64,000 nucleotides of DNA from Mycolicibacter hiberniae (GTDB lineage Bacteria > Actinomycetota > Actinomycetes > Mycobacteriales > Mycobacteriaceae): contig NZ_AP022609.1 of NCBI RefSeq assembly GCF_010729485.1, forward strand, positions 2,666,001 through 2,730,000. Direction: 5' to 3'. The notes beneath the pieces were generated by a model. The model worked only from the letters and a program-made list of their open reading frames with translations. It did no database searches and was not told where the DNA came from. Both the position numbers and the translations under genes were made by a program. Positions 35,769 to 46,328 of the stretch are shown here, one piece after another (the first letter of the stretch is position 1; each line of letters opens with the position of its first letter).

Positions 35769-36992
35769 ATGACTTTCCTACGCTCGTTATCGGCCGTGGT
35801 GGCGGTGGGTTTCCTGGTCACCGGCGCTCCCCTGGCGATGGCAGATCCCACCCCGGGCCTCAACGCCGGGACGGCCGGCTGCCCATACCGGGTCAGCACC
35901 CCGCCGGCCGTGGACGCCTCCGAGGTACCGCAGGCCGGTGATCCCCCGCTGCCGTTGCCGGTACCGGCCACCCCGGTCGGCGGCGACGCCCTGGCCGGCT
36001 GCGGGATCGTGGTGGCACCGGGTACCCCGCCGGTGCCCGGCGACGTCTCCGCGGAGGCGTGGCTGGTGGCCGATCTGGACAGTGGCGCGGTGATCGCCGC
36101 GCGCGATCCGCATGGGCGGCACCGGCCCGCGAGTGTGATCAAGGTGCTCACAGCCATGGCGTCGCTCAACGAGCTGGACCCCAACGCCGTCGTGATCGGC
36201 ACCCAGGAAGACGCCAACGCCGAGGGCACCCGGGTCGGCGTCGGCCCCGGCGGCCGCTTCACCGTCAACCAGTTGCTGCACGGCCTGCTGATGGGGTCCG
36301 GCAACGACGCCGCGCACGCCCTGGCCGTCCAACTGGGCGGGATGGATGTGGCGCTGCACAAGATCAACACCCTGGCCGCCCGGCTCGGCGGCCGCGACAC
36401 CCGCGCCGCCACCCCCTCCGGGCTGGATGGGCCGGGCATGAGCACCTCGGCCTACGACATGGGCTTGTTCTACCGCTATGCCTGGAACAATCCGGCGTTC
36501 GCCAACATCGTCGCGACGCGCACCTTCGACTTCCCCGGCTACGAGGACACGCCCGGCTACCAACTCGAGAACGACAACCAGCTGCTCTACAACTACCCCG
36601 GCGCCCTGGGCGGCAAGACCGGCTACACCGACGACGCCGGACAGACGTTCGTCGGCGCCGCCACCCGCGACGGGCGCCGCCTGGTAGCGGTGCTGCTGCG
36701 CGGTACCCGCCAACCGATCCCGCCCTGGCAGCAAGCCGCCCAACTGCTCGACTACGGCTTCTCCGTGCCGTCCGGCACCCGGGTCGGGACGCTGATCGAG
36801 CCGGACCCGGCGCTGGTGGCGCCGCGCAGCCCGGCCGAGGTCCCCAGCCCGCAGGCCATGGCGCTGGGCCCGTCCGACGACTCCGTGCCGGTGCGCGTCG
36901 GGGTGGGCATCGTCGGGACCGTCATCGTGTTCGCGCTCATCATGGGAGCCCGGGCGGTGAACCGCCGCCCCGGTAGGGGCCCGGCGTGGTGA
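35769..36992 (+). CDS. dacB1: D-alanyl-D-alanine carboxypeptidase (penicillin-binding protein) DacB1
   Basis: A 407-residue low-molecular-weight penicillin-binding protein that trims the terminal D-Ala from peptidoglycan stem peptides outside the cytoplasmic membrane. It has a signal peptide (residues 1-25, cut near PLAMADP). The active-site motifs are SVIK (Ser122-Lys125), SGN (177-179) and KTG (283-285). A Pro-rich stretch links the signal to the catalytic domain, and a C-terminal hydrophobic segment ([16 protein letters not shown]) anchors it. It corresponds to Rv3330. The stop overlaps the next gene by 7 bp. Confidence 0.95.
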   Translation: MTFLRSLSAVVAVGFLVTGAPLAMADPTPGLNAGTAGCPYRVSTPPAVDASEVPQAGDPPLPLPVPATPVGGDALAGCGIVVAPGTPPVPGDVSAEAWLVADLDSGAVIAARDPHGRHRPASVIKVLTAMASLNELDPNAVVIGTQEDANAEGTRVGVGPGGRFTVNQLLHGLLMGSGNDAAHALAVQLGGMDVALHKINTLAARLGGRDTRAATPSGLDGPGMSTSAYDMGLFYRYAWNNPAFANIVATRTFDFPGYEDTPGYQLENDNQLLYNYPGALGGKTGYTDDAGQTFVGAATRDGRRLVAVLLRGTRQPIPPWQQAAQLLDYGFSVPSGTRVGTLIEPDPALVAPRSPAEVPSPQAMALGPSDDSVPVRVGVGIVGTVIVFALIMGARAVNRRPGRGPAW

Positions 36993-37381
36993 TCAGGGCA
37001 CTACGGATCTTCGGCTGGCTCGCCGGGCTGCTGCTGATCGGGATCGGGGTCAGCCGGATGGCGTTCTCGCTGGACGCCATTCCGGACGCCCAAGCCGTCA
37101 ACGCGACCGTGGACAGCGAGAGCCGGGCGGCCGGCGCGCTGCTCATCGGTTTCGGGGTCGGCTACCTCGAGGCGTTCCGGCGCTGCCCCATCCCAGCCGG
37201 AGCCGTTCGCCTGCTGGCGGCCACCATGGCCCTGCTCGGGGTGTCCCGGCTGATGTCGATGGCCGATGTCGGCATGCCGCATCCGGTCTTCATCGTCTCC
37301 TGTGCCGTCGAGTTCGCCGCGGCGGGGCTGACCTACTGGTACGCGACGCTGGCCGAGCCTCCGGTGCCGCAGCGTCGGTAA
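36986..37381 (+). CDS. Small four-helix membrane protein (DUF4345-like)
   Basis: A 131-residue membrane protein with four hydrophobic segments: about residues 5-25, 45-65, 75-92 and 100-120. The pattern ([55 protein letters not shown]) resembles the DUF4345 family, whose function is unknown. It begins GTG-GTG inside the end of dacB1, so it is probably co-translated with it. A further link to sugI, 19 bp downstream, is likely transcriptional. Confidence 0.7.
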   Translation: MVIRALRIFGWLAGLLLIGIGVSRMAFSLDAIPDAQAVNATVDSESRAAGALLIGFGVGYLEAFRRCPIPAGAVRLLAATMALLGVSRLMSMADVGMPHPVFIVSCAVEFAAAGLTYWYATLAEPPVPQRR

Positions 37382-37399
37382 CCGACCGCATCACCTACC

Positions 37400-38836
37400 G
37401 TGAGCCAGATGGGCCGAATCGCCGAACTGCGCCGCTCCTCGCCGCTGGCGTTGCTGGTGGGTGTGGCGGCCGCCAGCGTCGGGATCATCTACGGCTACGA
37501 CCTGTCCAACATCGCCGGCGCCCTGCTGTTCATCGAGGCCGATTTCGGAGTCTCGGCCGCACAGCAGGAGATGATCACCACGGCCACGGTGCTCGGCGAG
37601 ATCGGCGGCGCGATGGCCGGTGGCTGGCTGGCCAACGCGATCGGCCGCAAGCGTTCGATGGTGTTGGTGGCCATCGGCTACGCGGTCTTCGCGATATTGG
37701 GGGCGGCAGCCACGTCGGTGTCGACGCTGACAGTGGCGCGACTGCTGCTCGGCATCACCATCGGGGTGTCGGTGGTGGTGGTCCCGGTGTTCGTGGCCGA
37801 GTCGGCGCCGGCCCACGCCCGCGGCGCCCTGCTGGTCGCCTACGGGGTGGCCACCGTGATCGGGATCATCGCCGGCTACCTGGTCGCCTACCTGTACGCC
37901 GGAACCGGCAACTGGCGGGCGATGCTGGGCCTGGCCGCGGTGCCCGCCGTGCTGGTGACCTGCATGCTGACCCGCATTCCCGACACCGCCCGCTGGTATC
38001 TGCTCAAGGGCCGCGTCGAGGACGCCGAACGGACCCTGCGCAGGATCGAACCCGGCGCCGACGCACGCCGCGAGCTGGCGGAGATCAGCCGGACCCTGCG
38101 CGCCGAACAGTCCGGCGGTCTCGGCGTGCTGCGCGAGATGCTGCGGCCGCCCTACCTGCGGGCGACGTTGTTCGTGGTGACGCTGGGGTTCTTCATCCAG
38201 ATCACCGGGATCAACGCGATCGTCTACTACAGCCCCCGACTGTTCGAGAAGATGGGATTTCATGGCGATTTCGCGCTGCTGATCCTGCCGGCGCTGATAC
38301 AGGTCGCCGCACTGGCGGCGATGATCGTGTCGCTGACGATCATCGACCGGGTGGGCCGGCGACCGATCCTGCTGTCGGGGATCGCCGCCATGGTCGCCGC
38401 GAACCTGGTGCTGGTCGCGGTGTTCGCCGCCGGCGAGGCGTTCGGCGCGGCCGCCGCGGCGATCAAGTTCGGCGGGGTGCTGCTGTTCACCGTCGGCTAC
38501 ACCTTCGGATTCGGTTCGCTGGTCTGGGTCTACGCCGGGGAAAGCCTGCCGGCGCGAATGCGGTCGCTGGGATCCTCGGCGATGCTGACCTCCGACCTGG
38601 TGGCCAATGCGATGGTCGCCGCCGTGTTTTTGACCATGCTCAACGCGCTGGGGGGAGCCGGGACCTTCGCGGTCTTCGGCGGGTTGGCGCTACTGAGCCT
38701 GATATTCGTCTACCGCTGCGCCCCGGAGACCAAAGGCCGCCAGCTCGAAGACATCCGGCATTTCTGGGAGAACGACGGACGGTGGCCGCCGGAGCAGCCC
38801 GGCGTCCTCCTCGCCGAGGGGCAGGCCCCGGCGTGA
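37400..38836 (+). CDS. sugI: Sugar porter of the major facilitator superfamily
   Basis: A 478-residue transporter with 12 membrane segments. Family marks are GRKRSMVLVA after helix 2, the PDTARWYLLKGR linker after helix 6, GITIGVSVVVVPVFVAESAPAHARG, and the C-terminal PETKGRQLEDIRHFW. These fit proton-coupled monosaccharide import. The substrate is unproven, though the coupled nagA downstream hints at a sugar or amino sugar. The GTG start (MSQMGRIAEL) is chosen; an ATG three codons later is possible. The stop overlaps the nagA start (GTGA). Order equals Rv3331-Rv3332. Confidence 0.9.
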   Translation: MSQMGRIAELRRSSPLALLVGVAAASVGIIYGYDLSNIAGALLFIEADFGVSAAQQEMITTATVLGEIGGAMAGGWLANAIGRKRSMVLVAIGYAVFAILGAAATSVSTLTVARLLLGITIGVSVVVVPVFVAESAPAHARGALLVAYGVATVIGIIAGYLVAYLYAGTGNWRAMLGLAAVPAVLVTCMLTRIPDTARWYLLKGRVEDAERTLRRIEPGADARRELAEISRTLRAEQSGGLGVLREMLRPPYLRATLFVVTLGFFIQITGINAIVYYSPRLFEKMGFHGDFALLILPALIQVAALAAMIVSLTIIDRVGRRPILLSGIAAMVAANLVLVAVFAAGEAFGAAAAAIKFGGVLLFTVGYTFGFGSLVWVYAGESLPARMRSLGSSAMLTSDLVANAMVAAVFLTMLNALGGAGTFAVFGGLALLSLIFVYRCAPETKGRQLEDIRHFWENDGRWPPEQPGVLLAEGQAPA

Positions 38837-39957
38837 CCGTTATCGCGGCCGGCGCGGTGGTGCTCGGCGACCGGGTGCACCGGCCGGGTTGGCTGTCGGT
38901 GCTCGACGGGCGCATCGTGGCCTGCGGGTCCGGCCGGCCGCCGACCGGGCCGGACTTCGAGCTGGTTGATCGGGTGGTGGTGCCGGGCTTCGTCGATATG
39001 CACTGCCACGGCGGCGCTGGCGTCTCCTACGCCGACGCCCCGGATCGGGCGGCGGCGCTGCATGCCGCCCACGGCACCACCGGCGGGCTGGCCAGCCTGG
39101 TGACGGCCGGCCCGGATGCTCTGTTGGCCCAGGTCCGCCGCCTGGCGGCGGCCACCGCCCGCGGGGTGGTCGACGGGATCCACCTGGAGGGCCCCTGGCT
39201 GAGCCGGCTGCACTGCGGTGCGCATGACAGCGCACAGCTGCGGGCCCCGACCGACGCCGAGGTCGATGCGTTGCTGGCCGCCGGCGACGGCGCCATCCGG
39301 ATGGTCACCCTGGCCCCCGAACTGCCCGGCGCCATCGCCACCATCGGTCGCCTCGTCGAGGCGGGAATCGTTGTGGCGGTGGGTCATACCGATGCGGACT
39401 ATGAGCTGACCCAGGCGGCGGTCGACGCCGGCGCGACCGTCGGCACGCATCTGTTCAACGCGATGCGGGCACTGCATCATCGGCAGCCGGGACCGGTACC
39501 GGCGTTGTTGGACGACCCCCGGGTCACCGTCGAGCTGATCGCCGACGGCGTGCACCTGCACCCGGGCGCGATCCGGCACGTCGTGGCGACCGCCGGTCCG
39601 GACCGGGTCGCCCTGGTCACCGATGCCATGGCCGCCGCCGGCGCCGGCGACGGCGCGTTCAGTCTGGGCGGGCTCGCCGTCGACGTCGCCGACGGAGTGG
39701 CCCGGCTGCGCGGCACCGCCACGATCGCGGGCAGCACCGCCACCATGGACCGGTTGTTCGCGACCGCTGTGCGCCTGCTCGGAGCAGACGACGCGGCGCT
39801 GGCCGGCGCGGTGCGGATGACCTCGGCCACCCCGGCACGCGCCATCGGGCTGCACCGGACCGGTGTGCTGGCCACCGGTCGCGACGCCGACCTGGTGGTA
39901 CTGGACCGGGATTGGCGGGTCTGTCAGGTGATGCGGCGCGGGGCCTGGCTGAGTTAG
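38833..39957 (+). CDS. nagA: N-acetylglucosamine-6-phosphate deacetylase
   Basis: A 374-residue amidohydrolase removing acetate from GlcNAc-6-phosphate during amino-sugar and cell-wall recycling. Metal-binding motifs are DMHCHGGAG near residue 55, HLEGPWL, VGHTDADYE, THLFNAMRALHHR and the catalytic Asp in LVTDAMAAAG. The GTG start overlaps the sugI stop by 4 bp, supporting co-translation and a shared role in sugar uptake and metabolism. Length is normal for the family. Confidence 0.93.
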   Translation: MTVIAAGAVVLGDRVHRPGWLSVLDGRIVACGSGRPPTGPDFELVDRVVVPGFVDMHCHGGAGVSYADAPDRAAALHAAHGTTGGLASLVTAGPDALLAQVRRLAAATARGVVDGIHLEGPWLSRLHCGAHDSAQLRAPTDAEVDALLAAGDGAIRMVTLAPELPGAIATIGRLVEAGIVVAVGHTDADYELTQAAVDAGATVGTHLFNAMRALHHRQPGPVPALLDDPRVTVELIADGVHLHPGAIRHVVATAGPDRVALVTDAMAAAGAGDGAFSLGGLAVDVADGVARLRGTATIAGSTATMDRLFATAVRLLGADDAALAGAVRMTSATPARAIGLHRTGVLATGRDADLVVLDRDWRVCQVMRRGAWLS

Positions 39958-39966
39958 GCTGCGGCG

Positions 39967-40254
39967 ATGAGCGAACCGACCGTCACCCACGACAACCGGC
40001 AGTTCCAGATCATCGTTGACGGCGAACAGGCCGGGTTCGCCGACTACATCGAGAACGGCGACCAGCGAATCTTCCATCACACCGTGGTCGAGAAGGAGTT
40101 CGGGGGACGCGGGCTGGCCGGCACCCTGATCGGTGCCGCCCTCGACGACACCCGGGCAGCCGGCAAACGCGTGGTCCCGACGTGTTCGTTCGTGGCCGGT
40201 TATATCGCCAAACACCCGCAGTACGCCGACCTCGTGGACCCGGCGGCCGATTAG
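39967..40254 (+). CDS. YjdJ-type GNAT-like acetyltransferase
   Basis: A 95-residue single-domain protein of the small N-acetyltransferase group. The acetyl-CoA loop is EKEFGGRGLAGTLI, followed by VVPTCSFVAGYIAKHPQY, where the Cys and C-terminal YI-KHP motif are typical. Substrate is unknown. It starts 9 bp after nagA and converges with the YihY gene 26 bp later. Confidence 0.88.
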   Translation: MSEPTVTHDNRQFQIIVDGEQAGFADYIENGDQRIFHHTVVEKEFGGRGLAGTLIGAALDDTRAAGKRVVPTCSFVAGYIAKHPQYADLVDPAAD

Positions 40255-40280
40255 TCGACGTCGGCACCGGCCCGGCGGCC

Positions 40281-42205
<1,925 letters not shown>

Positions 42206-42234
42206 TCACGCCGGGGTCTGACCGGCCGCACAGT

Positions 42235-42260
42235 GGTAACAGAGCAGGCGCTCTGTTACC
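42235..42260. promoter_or_regulatory. Palindromic operator upstream of TetR gene
   Basis: GGTAACAGAGC (42235-42245) and GCTCTGTTACC (42250-42260) form a perfect 11-bp inverted repeat with a 4-bp centre, ending 8 bp before the regulator's GTG. Position and symmetry fit an autoregulatory TetR operator; it also lies 45 bp upstream of trpS. Confidence 0.8.
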
Positions 42261-42268
42261 GTGAGCCG

Positions 42269-42886
42269 GTGCCCCGCCCGCGCGTCTACGACCACGACCG
42301 GGTGCTCGACGCCGTCGAGTCCCTCGCCGCGCGGTCCGGCCCCGCCGCGGTGACCATTCGCGCGGTCAGTGCCGACACCGGCGCCTCCAACGGCGCGGTC
42401 TATCACGCGTTCGGATCCCGCGCCGGGCTCATCGCCGCCGCGTGGCTGCGGGCCGCCCGGCGCTTCCTGGCGGTCCAGGGCGAGCTCATCGGCGGCGCCT
42501 CGGACCCCCATGCGGCGGTGATCGCCGCGGCCGAGGCTCCGGCAGTGTTCGCCGAACGCCATCCCGACGCCTGCGCGCTGCTCTTCGCGATTCGGCGCGA
42601 CGAGCTGGCCGACGACACCCTGCCCGCCGCGCTGGGCGAGCAACTGCGCAGCATCGGCAGCGAGTTCGTCGGTGTGCTCATCGCGCTGGCGGACGCCTTG
42701 TGGAAGCGCCGCGACGCCACCGCCGTCGACACCATCACCACCTGTGTGGTCGACTTGCCGACGGCCGTCATCGTGAACCGAAACCGACTGGGCAGCAATG
42801 CCGCCCGAGCCCACCTGCAGGCGGCGGTCCGCGCCGTGCTGTCGGTCGGGCCACCCCACAGAGAGGAACCCGCGAAGTGGACCTGA
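42269..42886 (+). CDS. TetR-family transcriptional regulator
   Basis: A 205-residue regulator with an N-terminal helix-turn-helix (residues 10-55: VLDAVESLAARSGPAAVTIRAVSADTGASNGAVYHAFGSRAGL described by its ends) and a divergent ligand-binding domain. The GNG start gives MPRPRVYDHDRV (GTG codon). It overlaps the next gene, an enoyl-CoA-hydratase-like enzyme, by 10 bp, so it probably controls that two-gene unit through the palindrome just upstream. The likely effector is an acyl-CoA or fatty acid, by family and neighbour inference. Confidence 0.88.
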   Translation: MPRPRVYDHDRVLDAVESLAARSGPAAVTIRAVSADTGASNGAVYHAFGSRAGLIAAAWLRAARRFLAVQGELIGGASDPHAAVIAAAEAPAVFAERHPDACALLFAIRRDELADDTLPAALGEQLRSIGSEFVGVLIALADALWKRRDATAVDTITTCVVDLPTAVIVNRNRLGSNAARAHLQAAVRAVLSVGPPHREEPAKWT

Positions 42887-43536
42887 GCTATGACGACACC
42901 ATCGCCGTACTGAACCTCGGCGACGACGAAAACCGGTTCTCCCCCGACTTCCTCGACGAAATCGATCGCGTCCTCGACGACGTGCTGGCCGCCAACGCCG
43001 CGGGGAAGGCGCACGGCCTGGTCACCACGGCCGGCGGCAAGTTCTACACCAACGGCCTGGACCTGGACTGGCTGATGGCCAACGGAGAGCGCACCGGGTG
43101 GTACGTCGGACGGGTGCAGGCCCTGCTGGCGCGCGTACTGACCCTGCCCATGCCGACCGCGGCGGCCGTCGTCGGCCACGCCTTCGGGGCCGGCGCCATG
43201 CTGGCACTGGCCCACGACTTCCGGGTGATGCGCGCCGACCGCGGCTTCTTCTGCCTGCCCGAGGTCGACATCCGGATCCCGTTCACCCCGGGAATGGCGG
43301 CGTTGATCCAGGCCAAGCTCGACCCGCAGGCGCAGGTGGCGTCGATGACCACCGGTCGCCGGTTCGGCGGGGTGGACGCCGAACGGTTCGCGATCGTGGA
43401 CGCCACCGCCGGCCAAGGCGCGGTGACCCCGGCCGCGGTCGAGGTGCTGCGGCCGCTGATGGGCAAGGACCCGGGCACACTCGGCGCGATCAAGGCCACC
43501 ATGTTCGGCCCGGCCGTGGCGGCCCTGACATCCTGA
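42877..43536 (+). CDS. Enoyl-CoA hydratase/isomerase family protein
   Basis: A 219-residue crotonase-fold protein, shorter than the usual 250-270. The oxyanion-hole regions are recognisable: GLVTTAGGKFYTNGLDLDWL and VVGHAFGAGAMLALAHDFRVM. The usual pair of catalytic Glu residues is not evident at the standard places, so hydration may not be its reaction. The GTG start at 42877 follows AGAGGA and lies inside the end of the TetR gene. It converges with the thiocyanate-hydrolase operon, 4 bp away. Confidence 0.85.
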   Translation: MDLSYDDTIAVLNLGDDENRFSPDFLDEIDRVLDDVLAANAAGKAHGLVTTAGGKFYTNGLDLDWLMANGERTGWYVGRVQALLARVLTLPMPTAAAVVGHAFGAGAMLALAHDFRVMRADRGFFCLPEVDIRIPFTPGMAALIQAKLDPQAQVASMTTGRRFGGVDAERFAIVDATAGQGAVTPAAVEVLRPLMGKDPGTLGAIKATMFGPAVAALTS

Positions 43537-43540
43537 GGCC

Positions 43541-43906
43541 TCAGCCCGCTTCCAGCCGGGCGCGGACCGCCGCGAGACGTTGCGCAAGCTCGGCTTCGCC
43601 GATCACCCCCCGGGCGATCAGCGAGTGCGCCAGCGCTACCAGCTGGCTCTCCGGGAACGGCAACTGCCGATAGCGGGTCGCCGACAGGACGTCCTCCTCG
43701 TCGCGGCGGTCCTGGAAGCCGAAGTCCCCGGCATCGAGGGCATCGCACATCCCATCGAGACTGGTCTTCCACGGCGGCAAGGGGTTTTCGACGCCGTACT
43801 TGGCCGCCATGACAGGCCAGGACTGGGTGCTTTCGGCGATCTCGGCCAAGGTCGCGATGACCTCAGCAGCCACCTCAGGCTGCCGACCGGAGACGGCGGA
43901 GTTCAC
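43541..43906 (-). CDS. Thiocyanate hydrolase/nitrile hydratase accessory (P15K-like) protein
   Basis: A 121-residue protein resembling the P15K/P14K activators that help insert metal into thiocyanate hydrolase and nitrile hydratase, and the N-terminal part of their beta subunits. Visible features are STQSWPVMAAKYGVENPLPPWKTSLDGMCDAL and a C-terminal helical part (QLVALAHSLIARGVIGEAELAQRLAAVRARL) like the beta-subunit helices. The GTG start overlaps the scnC stop (GTGA), so it is co-translated as the last gene of the operon. The role as metallochaperone is family inference; a non-catalytic subunit is an alternative. Confidence 0.75.
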   Translation of the reverse strand: MNSAVSGRQPEVAAEVIATLAEIAESTQSWPVMAAKYGVENPLPPWKTSLDGMCDALDAGDFGFQDRRDEEDVLSATRYRQLPFPESQLVALAHSLIARGVIGEAELAQRLAAVRARLEAG

Positions 43907-44628
43907 GACGGCGCACCGCTGCCGGCGACCGGGTTGTTCGCCGGGCGGGTCTTGGTGATGACGTTGCGGCTCACCCCGGGCCTGGGCAACGCGACACCGA
44001 TCAGGCAGTCCCGCGTGATGATCTCGGCGAGTTGGTCCTCGGTCCAGCCCTCGGTTCCCGCCGGCCGCATCGGCATCACCATGAAGCGGTGCTTCTGGTT
44101 GGAATCCTCCACCCGAACTTCGACGTCCTCGCCGAGTTCGAGCCCGAACTCGGAGAGCACCTGCCGCGGCCAGCGCACGATCCGGCGCCGGTAATTCGGG
44201 GTGCGGTACCACTCGGGGGAGTTCCCGAGGATCGGCCGCGGATAGCACGAGCACAGCGAGCAGACGATGACATGGTGCACGGCGGGGGTGTCTTCGAGGA
44301 TGTGGAACGCGACGAAGTCGCTGGGCGTGCCGAACCCGGTGGGTTCAAGCCAGTCCACACCCACCTGTTTGCATGCGGCGATCGGGTCAGCCAGAGCCGC
44401 GGCTTTGAAATCCGGGTCGACCCAAGCCTTGGCGACCAGACGGGCGGCCGCGGTCGGGCCGATGTTCTCGGCGTACTCGGTGAGATGGCGATGCTGTTCG
44501 GCGGTGAACAACCCCTTTTCGATACACAGTTCACGCAGCGCGATCTCCAGGACTTCGAAGTCGGTGATCTCTTCGACCATCGGCTTGACCGTGCGGGCGT
44601 GATCGTGATCGTGATCGTGATCGGGCAT
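43903..44628 (-). CDS. scnC: Thiocyanate hydrolase gamma-type (metal-binding) subunit
   Basis: A 241-residue catalytic subunit of the nitrile hydratase superfamily, most like the gamma subunit of thiocyanate hydrolase. The length, the His-Asp-rich N-terminus (HDHDHDH), KPMVEEITDFEVLEIALREL, SPEWYRTPNYRRRIVRWPRQVL and ADSNQK-like EDSNQKHRF agree with that enzyme as I remember it. The metal claw is VCSLCSC with Cys123, Cys126, Cys128; two of these are oxidised in active enzymes. The Ser after the first Cys is the residue typical of iron-type rather than cobalt-type claws. The enzyme would turn thiocyanate into carbonyl sulfide and ammonia; nitrile hydration is the alternative. Start: ATG at 44628. 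Confidence 0.85.
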   Translation of the reverse strand: MPDHDHDHDHARTVKPMVEEITDFEVLEIALRELCIEKGLFTAEQHRHLTEYAENIGPTAAARLVAKAWVDPDFKAAALADPIAACKQVGVDWLEPTGFGTPSDFVAFHILEDTPAVHHVIVCSLCSCYPRPILGNSPEWYRTPNYRRRIVRWPRQVLSEFGLELGEDVEVRVEDSNQKHRFMVMPMRPAGTEGWTEDQLAEIITRDCLIGVALPRPGVSRNVITKTRPANNPVAGSGAPS

Positions 44629-44652
44629 GGTCGGGCCTTTCGGTCGCAGGTG

Positions 44653-45489
44653 TTAGGCCGGCTCCAACCAGCGTTCGGGAAGTTCGGTCTGCAGGCTGTC
44701 GTGGGCCGGCCCGGTGTAGGAATCCCACAATTCGGTCTGGTTGAACCGCACGATGTAGAACCACTCAGGTCGGGCGTCCTCGCGGGCCCACGATTCGTCC
44801 TCGGGGGCCGGGCTCTCGTAGGCGACTTCGGCGATCGTGCCCGTGGCGCCCCGCACGTATTCGGGGGTGCGGGTGTAGAACATCACCGGCAGATTCCGCA
44901 CCCGGACCCGATCACCGAGCGAAAAGCGCGCCGGGGCGGCGAGCCCGGCGAACTTCTGCGGATCGCCGATGCCCACCGCGTCCTGGTGGTGCTTATTGCG
45001 GGCGACGGCGGAACCGTCGCCTTCGCAGCGGGGCTGGGCATCCACATGGGCACCGGCCGGCAGCCCGGCCAACCGGTCATACACCTGGGCCAGGCGCTGA
45101 GTCAGCTCACCGGAAGTGATGTGCTTCTTCTCGATCAGCACGCGGCCCACCGACCACAGCCAACGGGCGTAGTAGGGCAGCCCGAGATACACCGCCCGGC
45201 CTACGTCGACGTTGCCGATGCGCCGGCGTTCCTCAGAGACCCAGATCCCGCGCCACCCGAGCGTTTCGCACATGACGTAGGTCATCAGTTCCCAGCGCTC
45301 TTCCTCCTTGTTCTCGAAGACCCCCGGGGCGGCCGGTTCCCCACCGACGTCGTGGCTGGTCTTGAGATAGGCCCAGTAGTGATCCCGGCTGACCTGATCC
45401 GGCATGGGCCATTCCGGATCCTCCGGAAAGGTAACGCGCAGCCTGGATAGCAACGAGAGCTGTTCTTCGCGTTCGGCAGCTTTTCCCAT
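44653..45489 (-). CDS. Fused thiocyanate hydrolase beta-alpha subunit
   Basis: A 278-residue protein in which two thiocyanate-hydrolase subunits are joined. Residues 35-148 match the beta subunit (HDVGGEPAAPG, ERWELMTYVMCETLGWRGIW, SEERRRIGNVDVG, YLGLPYYARWL). After a linker rich in Gly/Ala (150-165), residues 165-278 match the alpha subunit (GIGDPQKFAGLA, FSLGDRVRVRNLPVMFYTRTP, YVRGATGTI, TELPERWLEPA). In thiobacilli these are separate genes, while in nitrile hydratases the same order makes one beta subunit, so the architecture is intermediate. Start: ATG giving MGKAAEREEQ; the longer frame begins in unrelated sequence. It lies 24 bp before scnC. Confidence 0.85.
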   Translation of the reverse strand: MGKAAEREEQLSLLSRLRVTFPEDPEWPMPDQVSRDHYWAYLKTSHDVGGEPAAPGVFENKEEERWELMTYVMCETLGWRGIWVSEERRRIGNVDVGRAVYLGLPYYARWLWSVGRVLIEKKHITSGELTQRLAQVYDRLAGLPAGAHVDAQPRCEGDGSAVARNKHHQDAVGIGDPQKFAGLAAPARFSLGDRVRVRNLPVMFYTRTPEYVRGATGTIAEVAYESPAPEDESWAREDARPEWFYIVRFNQTELWDSYTGPAHDSLQTELPERWLEPA

Positions 45490-45609
45490 GGGCGATCCTC
45501 GATACCGGTCGCCGGCCGCATTGACTACGGCCCACGGCCACACTTGTCACGCGCTGATCCCACAGCATAACCCGCGAGACGGGCCGGGATAAAGGTTCGT
45601 TCGGCCGGC

Positions 45610-46176
45610 TCAGCCGCAGGTGATGCGGCTGCCGGTCCGGTCCAGCGGATCCGGTCCCAAGCCGAGGAACTCCGACCGCAGCCGGTCCCACAGCTCAAGT
45701 TGCTCCCACGCCGGTTCGGCCCGGATCTGCTGATCGTTGGTCAGGAACGGGTTCGGCAGCAGCACCGTCATCATCTGTTCGTCGCGTCCGTTGAACAGCC
45801 GCACCCCCCACGACGAGGGATCGCCGTCGCGCCCGAAGAAGCGGTACAGCTCCGCGCGGGAACATTGGCGGATCTTCCGTAGTTCCCGGGGCGCCCCGAC
45901 GTGGTTGCCGATACACAGATGGAAGTGCCAGCGGCCGAAGTCGACGGTGGCGTACCCGTCGGCCACCGAGATCTTCTTGGGCGCGTTCGGGGCGACCACC
46001 TCCCACGCGGCACCCTGGATGATGGTCCCGAACCAGATCTCGTCCCAGTACTCGTCGAAGCACAGGTGCAACAGCTTCAGAAGGTCGGCCTTGCCGACCG
46101 GAAGCGGCCAAATATGTTCTGTGCCACCGCCTTCGGCTTCCACAATGGCGGGTTCGACGAGCTGAGTCTGGGTCAT
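45610..46176 (-). CDS. Conserved protein associated with the thiocyanate hydrolase operon
   Basis: A 188-residue soluble protein I cannot place in a named family. It begins MTQTQLVEPAIVEAEGG with GAGGTGG before the ATG. Notable blocks are HIWPLPVGKADLLKLLHLCFDEYWDEIWFGTIIQGAAWEV and VDFGRWHFHLCIGNHVGAPRELR, where HFH and a conserved Cys could bind metal. It is co-oriented with and 120 bp upstream of the hydrolase genes, so it may be a part of the same transcript. A role in substrate handling or metal supply is only suggested by the position. Confidence 0.72.
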   Translation of the reverse strand: MTQTQLVEPAIVEAEGGGTEHIWPLPVGKADLLKLLHLCFDEYWDEIWFGTIIQGAAWEVVAPNAPKKISVADGYATVDFGRWHFHLCIGNHVGAPRELRKIRQCSRAELYRFFGRDGDPSSWGVRLFNGRDEQMMTVLLPNPFLTNDQQIRAEPAWEQLELWDRLRSEFLGLGPDPLDRTGSRITCG

Positions 46177-46328
46177 GTCGATCCACCTCTTCTGTCCGGT
46201 CGACAGCACGCTGAAGGCGTACCGGCCAGGACAGTCAGGCGCGCCGCTCACTCCCCGGTCGGCGGCCCTTTCACAGTACCGAAACCGGTGGCCGGACCGT
46301 GGGCGTATCGGGCGAGTTCGCACCCAAG

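Noticed and set aside
44590-44625. GTGATC tandem repeats as a regulatory array
   Set aside because: They are the His-Asp codons of scnC's N-terminus (HDHDHDH), shared with thiocyanate hydrolases.
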